NCBI GenBank assembly: GCA_012744445.1
Contig: JAAYBZ010000025.1
Location: 1 to 35,273 of the forward strand
Reading direction: 5' to 3'
DNA: 35,273 nucleotides
Source of the DNA: Myxococcales bacterium
Lineage (GTDB): Bacteria; Myxococcota_A; Polyangia; Polyangiales; Houyiibacteriaceae
Under the pieces are notes generated by a model that made no database searches, had not been told where the DNA came from, and saw only the letters and a list, made by a program, of their open reading frames with translations. A program made the translations under genes and the position numbers. Below, piece by piece: positions 18,353-26,299 of the stretch (positions are counted from its first letter, which is position 1; the number at the start of each line of letters is the position of its first letter).

Positions 18353-20322
18353 TGCGCCACTTCGCCTTCGCCCTCGCCACGCTCCTCGTCCTCCCGCACG
18401 CGGCCCTCGCGGGCGGCGCCGAAGAGCTCGTCATCGACGACTTCGCCTCGTTCTCACGCGGCACGCTCGAGGGCACCATCCTCCACGGCCGCGGCGAGGT
18501 CTCGGTCGGACATCGCTTCGAGCGCTTCGAGCTCGAGGACGCCTTCGTCGCCTACGCGCTCGTGCGCGCGCCCGATGGTCGCGTCTTCGTCGGCACCGGG
18601 CCGAACGGCCTCGTCTACGCGCTCGACGGCACGCGCCTTGCGCGCTTCGCCGAGACGGGCACGCTCCTCGTCGCCTCGCTCGCCCTCGGCCCCGACGGGA
18701 CGCTCTACGCGGGCACGCTCCCCGACGCCCGCGTCTTCGCGATCGATCGCGCGGGCGAGGCGCGCGAGCTCGCCAAGCTCGAAGGCGCCGAGCACGTCTG
18801 GGCGCTCGCCTACCACGAGAAGCGCAAGGCGCTGGTCGCCGCGACCGGTCCGGAGGGCAAGCTCTTCGCCATCGATCCGCGGAGCGGCGAGGCGCGCGTC
18901 CTCCTCGACACGGAGCAGGATCACCTCCTCTCCCTCGCGCTCGACGTCGACGGCTCCATCCTGGTTGGCACGGACGGCCCCTCGCTCCTCTACCGCGTCG
19001 ACGCCAGCGACCGTGCGCGCGTGATCTTCGAGCTTCCGGGCAACGAGCTCCGCGCCCTCGCGGTGGGCGAGGACGGCATCTACGCCGCCTCGAACGAGAT
19101 GCCGAGCCCGCCGGCCGGAGGTCGCGCCGACGGCCCCGCGCCCCTCCAGGCCAAGCTCGACCGTGCGAAGATGGGCAAGGGCCGGCTCTATCGTCTCGGC
19201 CGCGACGGGAGCTTCGAGCGACTCCTCGCGCGCACCGACGGACACTTCACCGCGCTCTCCTTCGACGCCGCGGGGCAGCTCTTCGTCGCGCAGGCGGGCG
19301 AAGGCCGCCTCTTCCGCGTCGATCCGGACGGGCGCCCGAGCATCGTCGCCGACCTCGACGACAAGCAGCTCCTCGCCCTCGACGCGACGCGCGCGCCTCT
19401 GCTCGTGGCCACCGCCAACGGCGCCGCGCTCCACCGCGACGGAAAGCGCGGCGAGCCGCCGGCCTACGTCTCCAAGGTCTTCGACGTGGGCCCCGGCGCC
19501 CGCCTCGGGCGGCTCGCCTTCCGCGGCGAAGGCGCCCTCCGCGTGCAGACGCGCACGGGCCCGCGAGAGACGCCCGACGAGAGCTGGAGCGAATGGTCGA
19601 CGCCGATCGCGACGCCCGGCCCTGCGCGGAGCCCCGCCGATCGCTTCGTGCAGCTCCGTGTGCTCTTCCCCGAGAAGGGGGACGCCGTGCTCCGCTCGCT
19701 CTCGCTCGGCTACCTCCCGCAGAACCGCCGCGCGCGCGTCTCCAACGTCCGCGTCGAGAAGGGCAAGGGGAGCACGCCCTCACCCAAGCTCGAGCTCACC
19801 TGGGACGTCGACGAGGCCGACGGCGACGAGCTCCGCTACCGCCTCACCTTCCGGGAGGAGTCGCAGACGATCGAGCGGCCGATGTTCCTCGAGGACGTCG
19901 TCCTCACGACCAACAAATACACCTGGGACACCTCGGGGATCCCGGACGGCCACTACGTCGTCGTCGTCGAGGCGAGCGACGAGCGCGCCAACGCCCCCTC
20001 GCGCGTCCAGCGCCACCGCGAAGAGAGCAAGCCCATCACCGTCGACAACCACCCCCCGGAGTTCACCTCCCTCCGCGTGGACGGCCGCCGGGTGAAGGGG
20101 CGCGTGGTGGACGCGATCGGCCCGATCCGCAAGCTCGAGGTCTCGATCGACGGCGGCCCCTTCCGCGACGAGCTCCCCGTCGACGGCATCCTCGACGGCC
20201 CGGAGGAGGAATTCGACCTCGAATTCCGCGACCTCCCACCGGGTGAGCACATCGTCACGGTGCGCGCGACCGACGCCGCCCACAACGCAGCGCGTCGTGA
20301 AGTGGTGCTCCGAGTGCGCTGA
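18349..20322 (+). CDS. Exported beta-propeller protein with C-terminal Ig/FnIII-like domains
   Basis: 657 residues starting MMRHFAFALATLLVLPHAALA (signal peptide); the tandem ATGATG allows a start at 18349 or 18352. Residues about 55-400 contain repeating blades of the SMP-30/NHL/PQQ-like kind, each with a D-G-x-[VIL]-[YF]-[VA]-G-T pattern (DGRVFVGTGPNGLVYALD, DGTLYAGTLPDARVFAID, DGSILVGTDGPSLLYRVD, GQLFVAQAGEGRLFRVD). Residues about 470-657 form two beta-sandwich domains; the first has LELTWDVDEADGDELRYRL, the second EFTSLRVDGRRVKGRVVD. It looks like an extracellular binding or scaffold partner of the S55 peptidase encoded immediately upstream with overlapping codons. Confidence 0.85.
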   Translation: MMRHFAFALATLLVLPHAALAGGAEELVIDDFASFSRGTLEGTILHGRGEVSVGHRFERFELEDAFVAYALVRAPDGRVFVGTGPNGLVYALDGTRLARFAETGTLLVASLALGPDGTLYAGTLPDARVFAIDRAGEARELAKLEGAEHVWALAYHEKRKALVAATGPEGKLFAIDPRSGEARVLLDTEQDHLLSLALDVDGSILVGTDGPSLLYRVDASDRARVIFELPGNELRALAVGEDGIYAASNEMPSPPAGGRADGPAPLQAKLDRAKMGKGRLYRLGRDGSFERLLARTDGHFTALSFDAAGQLFVAQAGEGRLFRVDPDGRPSIVADLDDKQLLALDATRAPLLVATANGAALHRDGKRGEPPAYVSKVFDVGPGARLGRLAFRGEGALRVQTRTGPRETPDESWSEWSTPIATPGPARSPADRFVQLRVLFPEKGDAVLRSLSLGYLPQNRRARVSNVRVEKGKGSTPSPKLELTWDVDEADGDELRYRLTFREESQTIERPMFLEDVVLTTNKYTWDTSGIPDGHYVVVVEASDERANAPSRVQRHREESKPITVDNHPPEFTSLRVDGRRVKGRVVDAIGPIRKLEVSIDGGPFRDELPVDGILDGPEEEFDLEFRDLPPGEHIVTVRATDAAHNAARREVVLRVR

Positions 20323-20477
20323 ACTGGGAATCGCGCGGAAGAGGGCCGTCGATCCCTACGGAGGGTCCCTCGTTCGTGTATGCTCGGGAAGTTGTAGCTT
20401 GCCACCCGTACGTGTTATCTGTGCGGCTTACGATTACCTCGTATCGTCCCGAGTCGACACACGCGCGGACTTACGAC

Positions 20478-20483
20478 AGGAGA
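20478..20483 (+). promoter_or_regulatory. Strong Shine-Dalgarno AGGAGA
   Basis: AGGAGA lies 7 nt before the ATG at 20491 and fixes that start. It contrasts with the genes in this window that seem to lack a leader. A possible promoter further up (TTGTAG at 20392 with a poor -10 at about 20416) is too weak to call. Confidence 0.7.
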
Positions 20484-20490
20484 CATCGGA

Positions 20491-21432
20491 ATGGACATCA
20501 AGAAGCTTGTAATGATCGCGCTCGCTGCGGGCACGATGACGCTCGCCGCGGCCTGCGGTGACGACAACGACAACGGAGGCGGCAAGCCGGACGGCGACGT
20601 CCCCGGCGAATGCTCCCTCGAGGGTCCGCCCGCCGAGGCGGTTGCCTGCGACCTCGGCGCCGGCATCGAGCCGACGGCCTGCGACGAGGACGGGGATGCG
20701 GAGCAGCTCGTCGTCCAGATCACCGAGATCTCCATTCCGGCGCGTAACGACCTCGCCGGGTTCAACCTCGACTGCGTGACCACCACCGCCACCGACGAGT
20801 TCGGCTGCGGCAAGGCCGACGGCGCCGGCGGCATCGACAACGGCCTCGCGCAGGTCAACTTCTACGTCGGCCTCGCGAGCCGCGACCTCAACGAGATCAT
20901 CGGCGAGGGCATCGAGGCGGGTCACATCGGCTTCCGCGTCGTCGTCGACGGCTGGAACGGCACCGCCGACGACTCCTGCGTGACCCTCGGCCTCCAGGTG
21001 CTCGACGGCGGCGACTACGTCGACGCCGGTGAGTCGGTCCAGGGCGTCGTCGAGGGCGGCGTCGTCAAGGCGCTCGTCCCCGCGCTCCCGCTCGTCATCC
21101 CCTTCGAGAGCGACGAGGGTGACCTCCTCCCGCTCGCCGTCAGCGTCCAGAACGCGCCGGTCGAGCTCACGCTCAGCGAGTCGGGCGACGTCACGAGCGG
21201 CCTCCTCGGCGGCCACGTCCTCTGGGACGACGGCTCCGACACCGACCTCCTCTCGCTCGTCGAAGAGGTGTCGAAGAGCATCGACATCCCCGGCCTCAAC
21301 CCGGTCGACCTCGTCCGTCGTGAGCTCGACGTCTACATCGAGGGCGACGCGGCCAACACGAACGCCTGCGAGTGCGCGGCGCTCTCCGTCGGCCTCCGCG
21401 TGGCCGGCGAGCGTCTCGGCCCGCCCGTCTGA
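20491..21432 (+). CDS. Lineage-specific lipoprotein, paralogue A
   Basis: 313 residues. The lipoprotein signal ends at A-A-A-C22, followed by an acidic linker CGDDNDNGG. The mature domain carries the motif GFNLDCVTTTATDEFGCGKADGAGGIDN at about 90-117 in shortened form (GF-x-LD ... GCG-x-x-DG ... G-[IV]-DN) and a second block LLGGHVLWDDGSDTDLLSLV at about 238-257. Both recur in the next gene. The protein is acidic, beta-rich and has several cysteines. No enzyme motif is present. It probably sits on the outer membrane, perhaps binding calcium through the many DxDG-like loops (inference). It has a good ribosome-binding site and a clear downstream terminator, so it is an independent transcription unit. 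Confidence 0.85.
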   Translation: MDIKKLVMIALAAGTMTLAAACGDDNDNGGGKPDGDVPGECSLEGPPAEAVACDLGAGIEPTACDEDGDAEQLVVQITEISIPARNDLAGFNLDCVTTTATDEFGCGKADGAGGIDNGLAQVNFYVGLASRDLNEIIGEGIEAGHIGFRVVVDGWNGTADDSCVTLGLQVLDGGDYVDAGESVQGVVEGGVVKALVPALPLVIPFESDEGDLLPLAVSVQNAPVELTLSESGDVTSGLLGGHVLWDDGSDTDLLSLVEEVSKSIDIPGLNPVDLVRRELDVYIEGDAANTNACECAALSVGLRVAGERLGPPV

Positions 21433-21456
21433 TCCAGGCGCCATCCGTAAACGATG

Positions 21457-21483
21457 AAGCCGATCCCCGAGGGGGTCGGCTTT
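21457..21483 (+). terminator. Rho-independent terminator
   Basis: A 12-bp stem (AAGCCGATCCCC paired with GGGGGTCGGCTT, one G-T wobble) with a tiny loop, followed directly by a T-rich tract (TTTCGTCGTTCTT). It sits 24 bp after the stop at 21432, so it ends the paralogue A transcript before the paralogue B promoter. Confidence 0.85.
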
Positions 21484-21525
21484 CGTCGTTCTTGGAGCGG
21501 GTTTTCGTGGCGCGACGGACTCGTA

Positions 21526-21531
21526 TAGGAT
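21526..21531 (+). promoter_or_regulatory. -10-like TAGGAT (or TATAGG at 21524) before the 21539 start
   Basis: Within GTATAGGAT, either TATAGG (9 nt before the ATG) or TAGGAT (7 nt before) could be the -10. The short distance leaves almost no leader. It lies just after the terminator of the upstream gene, as expected for a new transcription unit. Confidence 0.45.
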
Positions 21532-21538
21532 CCCCCCC

Positions 21539-22414
21539 ATGCGCCGCTTCGCTCCGCTTTTCGCGCTCCTCGGCCTCTCGGCTTGTTACGAGTCCTCCGT
21601 CACCCCCGACGCCTCGGGCGCCGAACCCGACACCGGTCTCCTCGACGACGGGGGCGTGGACGCGGCCGAGGACGCGGCCTTCGACTGGACGCCGCCCTTG
21701 CCCTTCGACGGCGCCGTGCCGCCCGACGATCCCGGCCCCGGCGTGATGCGCTACCGCGTCGAAGGCCTCGACCTCGGCACCGACGCCAACACGGGCTTCG
21801 ACCTCGACGGCTTCGACACACGCAGCTTCAACGACCCCGTGGGCTGCGGCATCCTCGACGGGACGGACGGCGTCGACAACCGCCTCCAGAGCCTCGTCTC
21901 GCTCGCGGGCACCTTCGGCTTCGATCTCGGCTCGATCCTCTTCGGGATCGACCTCGGGCTCACGATCGAGATCCGCGGTTACGAGGGCCTCGAAGAAGAC
22001 TGGATCCGGGCCGACATCCTCGCGGGCAGCGATCTCGTCGCGGAGGACGCTCCCGGGCTCGTGCGCGACGGCGTCGCCGAGATCCACTTCGAAGAGCTGC
22101 GGCTCCCCGTGGTGCCGGGCATCGGCGGGGGCATCGTCCTCCCGCTCGCGCTCGTCCGCGTGCGCTTCGACCTCGAGGCCCCCGACTCGGCGCAGGCGCT
22201 TCTCGGCGGCGCGCTCGTCTGGGACGACGGGACGGAGAGCGATCTCCAATCGCTCGTGCAGCTCTTCATCGCCAACTTCGGCGGCGGCAACTTCCCGGTG
22301 GCGCTCATCCAGACGGTGATCGTGAACAACCTCGACGTCGCCTTCGACGGCCCGGGCTCCGCCTGCAACGGCATCTCGCTCGCGGCCTTCGTGGAGGTCG
22401 AGCGGCTCGAGTGA
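21539..22414 (+). CDS. Lineage-specific lipoprotein, paralogue B
   Basis: 291 residues with a canonical lipobox L-S-A-C16 and a long acidic Asp/Pro/Gly-rich linker to about residue 70. It shares with the upstream gene the block GFDLDGFDTRSFNDPVGCG followed by DGTDGVDN (about 86-114) and LLGGALVWDDGTESDLQSLV (221-240). Overall identity outside these blocks is low, so the duplication is old or the family is fast-evolving. No catalytic motif is visible. Its stop is 3 bp from the stop of the convergent RelA/SpoT-like gene. Confidence 0.82.
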   Translation: MRRFAPLFALLGLSACYESSVTPDASGAEPDTGLLDDGGVDAAEDAAFDWTPPLPFDGAVPPDDPGPGVMRYRVEGLDLGTDANTGFDLDGFDTRSFNDPVGCGILDGTDGVDNRLQSLVSLAGTFGFDLGSILFGIDLGLTIEIRGYEGLEEDWIRADILAGSDLVAEDAPGLVRDGVAEIHFEELRLPVVPGIGGGIVLPLALVRVRFDLEAPDSAQALLGGALVWDDGTESDLQSLVQLFIANFGGGNFPVALIQTVIVNNLDVAFDGPGSACNGISLAAFVEVERLE

Positions 22415-22417
22415 GCC

Positions 22418-23551
22418 TCAGTCCTCGTCCGCGTCGGGCTTCCGATGCGGGAGGTTGCCCACCTCGAGGCGGCGCATCACGGCCTCGTTCTGACGCGCCT
22501 TGTAGGCGGCGTGGCTCGCGTCGCCCTCCTGGTTCTGGCGGTCGGTCTCCTGATCGAGGATCTGGAACTCGGTCTGCACGAAGATCACGCGCCCGAGCGG
22601 CCAGGCCGCGGGCGGCGCCTCGACGAGGATCTCCTCCGGGAGCCGCACGGGCATGTCGACCACGAAGTGCACCACGCGGTACTTCCGCGAAGTGAAGACG
22701 TTGTCGACGTTGGGCTCGATCGCGTCCTCGAGGTGGCGGTCGATCTGCAGGCGCGGGAGGAGCGAGGCGAGGTGCGGGTGCTCCTCGCAATAGCGCCGGA
22801 ACGGGATGAGCGTGTTCGTGCTCTGCCCCGGGATCGTGGAGTTGAAGGGCACGATCTCGCGCTGGAGGAAGTTGAGCACCGGGAAGATGTCGTCGCGCGT
22901 GCGCGTGACGATGCGGAACCGGAGCTTGTCGTAGATCTGCGCGGCCGTGACGTCGGGCTTGGACAGGAGCTTGGTGTAGAGCGAGTCGCGGTTCTTCCGA
23001 CCGCCGATGAACTCCACGATGGGTGCGCCCGCCGCGAGCGCGCCGCCGATCAGCCGGTAGACCTTCCGCTCGACGAGGTGGAAGACCTCCTCGTCGGAGA
23101 TCGGGAGCATGAAGAGCAGCTCGCGCGCCTCGAGGTGCTGGACGATCTGCATCACCTTGAGGATGGCGCAGGCGCAGAGCTGGCGATGGCCCTTGCCGCT
23201 CGCGAGCCGGATGAGGCCCACGACGTCTTGCTCGGAGACGGGGCGCGGGATCGGGAAGTCGAAGTGGCGCTTGAGGTAGTCGATCGCGTCCTGCTTCACC
23301 TTCTCGGCACGCGCGCGATCGGCGGGGTCCTCGGGATCGAATTCCTGCGCGCGCAGGAAGCGCTCGATCTCGGCGTCGCTCTCGAAGTTCAGCCGATACC
23401 AGTCGATCACCGAGCCGCCGCGCAGGAGCAAGCGGATCCCTTCGAGATCCGAGAGGCTCATCGACGCGAGCTCGGGAAACGCGGTGGCTTGGCTGGAGCT
23501 GTCCATACCCCTCGAGAGCCGAAGCATGAGCGACTTCGGCGCCGCGCGCAT
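22418..23551 (-). CDS. RelA/SpoT-fold protein, atypical synthetase-like domain (myxobacterial family, probably TIGR04552)
   Basis: 377 residues from the ATG at 23551, which has GGGAGGGGAA directly upstream. Residues 183-351 align by eye with the (p)ppGpp synthetase domain: GGRKNRDSLY with K186, a helix, IYDKLRFRIV with the metal-binding-type D208, the DDIFPVLNFL helix, Y291-R-V-V-H295 (compare YQSLH), TEFQI with E328 (compare VEVQI), and QEGDASHAAYK at 341-351 (compare EEGVAAHWKYK). An insertion of about 45 residues (236-282) separates the halves. No HD hydrolase domain, TGS or ACT domain is present. The first 100 residues are helical and unique to the family. I believe the family is catalogued as TIGR04552 without a function, but could not check. 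Whether it makes an alarmone is untested. Confidence 0.78.
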   Translation of the reverse strand: MRAAPKSLMLRLSRGMDSSSQATAFPELASMSLSDLEGIRLLLRGGSVIDWYRLNFESDAEIERFLRAQEFDPEDPADRARAEKVKQDAIDYLKRHFDFPIPRPVSEQDVVGLIRLASGKGHRQLCACAILKVMQIVQHLEARELLFMLPISDEEVFHLVERKVYRLIGGALAAGAPIVEFIGGRKNRDSLYTKLLSKPDVTAAQIYDKLRFRIVTRTRDDIFPVLNFLQREIVPFNSTIPGQSTNTLIPFRRYCEEHPHLASLLPRLQIDRHLEDAIEPNVDNVFTSRKYRVVHFVVDMPVRLPEEILVEAPPAAWPLGRVIFVQTEFQILDQETDRQNQEGDASHAAYKARQNEAVMRRLEVGNLPHRKPDADED

Positions 23552-23576
23552 TTCCCCTCCCCCGGGGCCGGCGCGC

Positions 23577-23768
23577 TCAGTCGTGCGTGGAGCGCGTGGC
23601 GCGCTCGGTCTTCCCCCCCGCGACGTCCGTGGCCCGCCCGAGCGCGAGCGTCCCGGCGAAGACCAGCGCCGACGCCGCGACCGCCGTGAGCTGGCCCCAG
23701 ATCATGGCCTGACAGCCGGTGAGGGCGATGGGGAGCGCGGAGATGACGGCGATCTTGGCGAGATTCAT
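23577..23768 (-). CDS. Small lipoprotein or membrane protein
   Basis: 63 residues. The N-terminus MNLAKIAVISALPIALTGC ends in a canonical lipobox L-T-G-C19, and a second hydrophobic helix follows at about 27-46. GGGAGA lies 9 nt before the ATG. The gene is only 25 bp upstream of the RelA/SpoT-like gene on the same strand, so they are probably cotranscribed. No family is recognised. The short length leaves some doubt, but the combination of signal and ribosome-binding site supports it. Confidence 0.62.
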   Translation of the reverse strand: MNLAKIAVISALPIALTGCQAMIWGQLTAVAASALVFAGTLALGRATDVAGGKTERATRSTHD

Positions 23769-23936
23769 GGGTTTCGTCTCCCTCGGTGGGTAGGAACGCG
23801 CATACGTTATCCTACACTCGTCGAAGGCGCCAACCTTCTACCAAACGCGGATTGGGTTGTCCACGCAGGCGGGCGATAACCCACGGTTTTTCCAGGAGGG
23901 TCGGCGCGACGATTGCCGCCTCACCCCTCCCTGCTC

Positions 23937-23942
23937 TATGGT
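23937..23942 (+). promoter_or_regulatory. -10-like TATGGT before the Lon-like gene
   Basis: TATGGT ends 11 nt before the ATG at 23954, giving a leader of about 5 nt. No sigma-32-like heat-shock promoter is apparent upstream, unlike classical lon genes. Confidence 0.42.
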
Positions 23943-23953
23943 GCCCTCGTGTG

Positions 23954-26299
23954 ATGAACGACCTCTCCGACGGTGACTTCCTTCCCCTTCTTCCGTTGCG
24001 CAACTCCGTTCTCTTCCCGGCGGCGGTCGTACCCGTCAACGTGGGTAGGAAGCGCTCGGTGAGGCTCATCGAGCAGGTCGAGGCCAACGAACGCGCGCTC
24101 ATCGTCGCGGTGGCCCAGCGCTCGCACGAGACCGAGGACCCGGACTTCGACGACCTCTACGAGGTCGCCACGGTCGCCCGGATCCTCAAGATCATCCGGC
24201 TCGGCTCCAAGAGCTACTCGGTGGTGCTCCAGGGCATGTCGCGCTGCCGCATCACCGAGCACGGCCAGTTCGACCCCTACCTCTCGGCCCGGATCGAGCC
24301 CGTGAACGTGCCGCGCCCCGCCGACCCGGTGGAGGTGGACGCGCTCGCCGCACACCTCCGCGAGACGGCGCGCCGGCATTTCGAGCGCATGCCTGCGCCT
24401 CGGCGCGACACGCCCACGATCGTCGAGAACGTGAAGGAGCCCGGCGCGCTCGCCGATCTCGTCGCCTCCAACCTCACCATCCCCACGTCGACCAAGCAGT
24501 CGGTCCTCGAGACGGTCGACGTCCGCGAGCGCATCCGCGCCGTGCTCGACATCGTGCAGCGGCAATCCGAGGTGGAGCGCGTCCGCAAGGAGATCACCAC
24601 GATGGTGGAGGAGGAGATGTCGCGCTCCCAGCGCGAGCTCATCCTCCGCCAGCAGCTCAAGGCCATCCGCCAGGAGCTCGGCGAGAGCGACGACGACGAG
24701 GAAGAGCTCGAGGAGCTCCGAGATCGCGTGGCGCACGCCAACCTCCCGCCCGACGCGGAGAAGGCCGCGCGCAAGGAGCTCCGCCGCATGAGCTCGATGG
24801 CGTCGGCGAGCGCCGAGTACCAGGTCGCGCGCACCTACGTGGAGTGGCTCCTCGACGTGCCCTGGAACGTGCTCACGCCCGACAAGCTCGACGTCGCGAC
24901 CGTGCGGCGCGTGCTCGACGAGGACCACTTCGGCCTCGAGCGCCCCAAGCGGCGCATCGTCGAGCAAGTGGCCGTGCGCAAGCTCCGCCGCGATGGGCGC
25001 GCGCCCATCCTCTGCTTCATCGGGCCGCCCGGCGTGGGCAAGACCTCGCTCGCGCGCTCCATCGCGCGGGCCGCGGGGCGCGCCTTCGAGCGCATCTCGC
25101 TCGGCGGCGTCGCCGACGAAGCCGAGATCCGCGGCCATCGCCGCACCTACGTCGGGGCCTTCCCCGGCCGCGTCATCACCGCGCTCAAGAAGGCGGCGAG
25201 CCGCAACCCCGTGATCGTCCTCGACGAGATCGACAAGTTGGGCCGCGATCACCGCGGCGATCCGTCGAGCGCGCTCCTCGAGGTGCTCGACCCCGAGCAG
25301 AACAAGGAGTTCGTCGATCACTACCTCGACGTGCCGGTCGACCTCAGCCAGGTGATGTTCATCGCCACGGCGAACCAGCGCGACAAGATCCCCTGGGCGC
25401 TCCTCGATCGCATGGAGGTGATCGAGATCCCGGGCTACACGCGCGACGAGAAGAAGGCGATCGCGCGCGAGTTCCTCGTGCCCAAGCAGCTCTCGGAGCA
25501 CGGGCTCACGCCCAACGAGCTCGAGTTCTCCGACGAGGCGATCGAGCACCTCATCGACGCCTACACCTACGACGCCGGCGTGCGCCGGCTCGAACAGAAC
25601 ATCGCGGCGATGTGCCGCGCGGTGGCGGTCGACTTCGCGCAGGGCGTGGGCGAGCCGCGGGTCGCCGATCCCGCCTTCGTGGAGAAGGTCCTCGGCCCGC
25701 CCAAGCACGTGCGTGAGCGGCCCGAGCGCACGGCGCGCGCCGGCGTGGCCACCGGCCTCGCGTGGACGCCAGCGGGCGGCTCGGTGATGCTCGTCGAGGC
25801 CACGCAGATGCCGGGCACCGGCAAGGTCCAGCTCACGGGCCGCATGGGCGAGGTGATGCAGGAGTCGGTGCAGACCGCGCTCAGCTATCTGCGCTCCAAG
25901 TCGGAGCAGTTCGGCCTCCCCGCCGACTTCCTCAGCTCGCTCGACGTGCACGTCCACATGCCCGAGGGCGCGGTGCCGAAGGACGGCGCGGCCGCGGGTC
26001 TCCCCGTGCTCGTCGCGCTCGCCTCGCTCCTCACGCGCCACGCCGTGCGCCCCGACATCGGCATGTCGGGCGAGGTCACGCTCCGCGGCAACCTCCTCCC
26101 CGTCTCCGGCGTGAAGGAGAAATGCCTCGGCGCGCTCCACGCGGGCATCCACGACGTGGTGCTCCCCGAGCGCAACGCGCCCGATCTCGAGGAGCTTCCG
26201 CCCGACGTGCGCGAGTCGATGCACTTCCACCTGGTCTCGCACGTCCGCGACGTCCTCCCCCTGGTGCTCGAGGGCACGCTGCCGTCCACGCTCGCATGA
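23954..26299 (+). CDS. Lon-family AAA+ protein with catalytic Ser replaced by Ala (predicted proteolytically inactive)
   Basis: 781 residues, full Lon architecture. The N-domain starts at PLLPLRNSVLFP. A coiled-coil stretch (about 200-260) precedes the AAA+ module with Walker A GPPGVGKT at 357-364, Walker B VIVLDEID at 420-427, sensor-1 Asn in IATANQ and sensor-2 Arg in GVRRLEQNI, all intact. The C-terminal protease domain is recognisable (GEVMQES, VHVHMPEGAVPKDG, MSGEVTLRG), with the active-site Lys K721 in GVKEKC. But the nucleophile motif PKDGPSAG reads PKDGAAAG, so the catalytic Ser is A680 (codon GCC at 25991-25993). ATP-driven unfolding should persist while peptide hydrolysis should not. 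The TGA stop overlaps the ATG of the metallopeptidase gene. The frame is open upstream to 23786 without Lon-like sequence. Confidence 0.93.
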   Translation: MNDLSDGDFLPLLPLRNSVLFPAAVVPVNVGRKRSVRLIEQVEANERALIVAVAQRSHETEDPDFDDLYEVATVARILKIIRLGSKSYSVVLQGMSRCRITEHGQFDPYLSARIEPVNVPRPADPVEVDALAAHLRETARRHFERMPAPRRDTPTIVENVKEPGALADLVASNLTIPTSTKQSVLETVDVRERIRAVLDIVQRQSEVERVRKEITTMVEEEMSRSQRELILRQQLKAIRQELGESDDDEEELEELRDRVAHANLPPDAEKAARKELRRMSSMASASAEYQVARTYVEWLLDVPWNVLTPDKLDVATVRRVLDEDHFGLERPKRRIVEQVAVRKLRRDGRAPILCFIGPPGVGKTSLARSIARAAGRAFERISLGGVADEAEIRGHRRTYVGAFPGRVITALKKAASRNPVIVLDEIDKLGRDHRGDPSSALLEVLDPEQNKEFVDHYLDVPVDLSQVMFIATANQRDKIPWALLDRMEVIEIPGYTRDEKKAIAREFLVPKQLSEHGLTPNELEFSDEAIEHLIDAYTYDAGVRRLEQNIAAMCRAVAVDFAQGVGEPRVADPAFVEKVLGPPKHVRERPERTARAGVATGLAWTPAGGSVMLVEATQMPGTGKVQLTGRMGEVMQESVQTALSYLRSKSEQFGLPADFLSSLDVHVHMPEGAVPKDGAAAGLPVLVALASLLTRHAVRPDIGMSGEVTLRGNLLPVSGVKEKCLGALHAGIHDVVLPERNAPDLEELPPDVRESMHFHLVSHVRDVLPLVLEGTLPSTLA

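Noticed and set aside
16531-20322. Single 1263-residue frame spanning the S55 gene in another frame and joined to the propeller protein
   Set aside because: Its first 600 residues are Arg-rich nonsense in frame +1 of the S55 gene. The real protein starts at the ATGATG at 18349 with a signal peptide.
25982-25999. Sequencing error as the cause of the missing Lon serine
   Set aside because: Two neighbouring residues differ from consensus (Pro and Ser both to Ala) with no frame disturbance, which would need at least two independent base errors. It cannot be excluded without reads, but is the less likely explanation.
23936-26242. 768-residue minus-strand frame opposite the Lon-like gene
   Set aside because: Composition and position show it is a GC-driven shadow; the sense frame carries all the AAA+ and Lon motifs.
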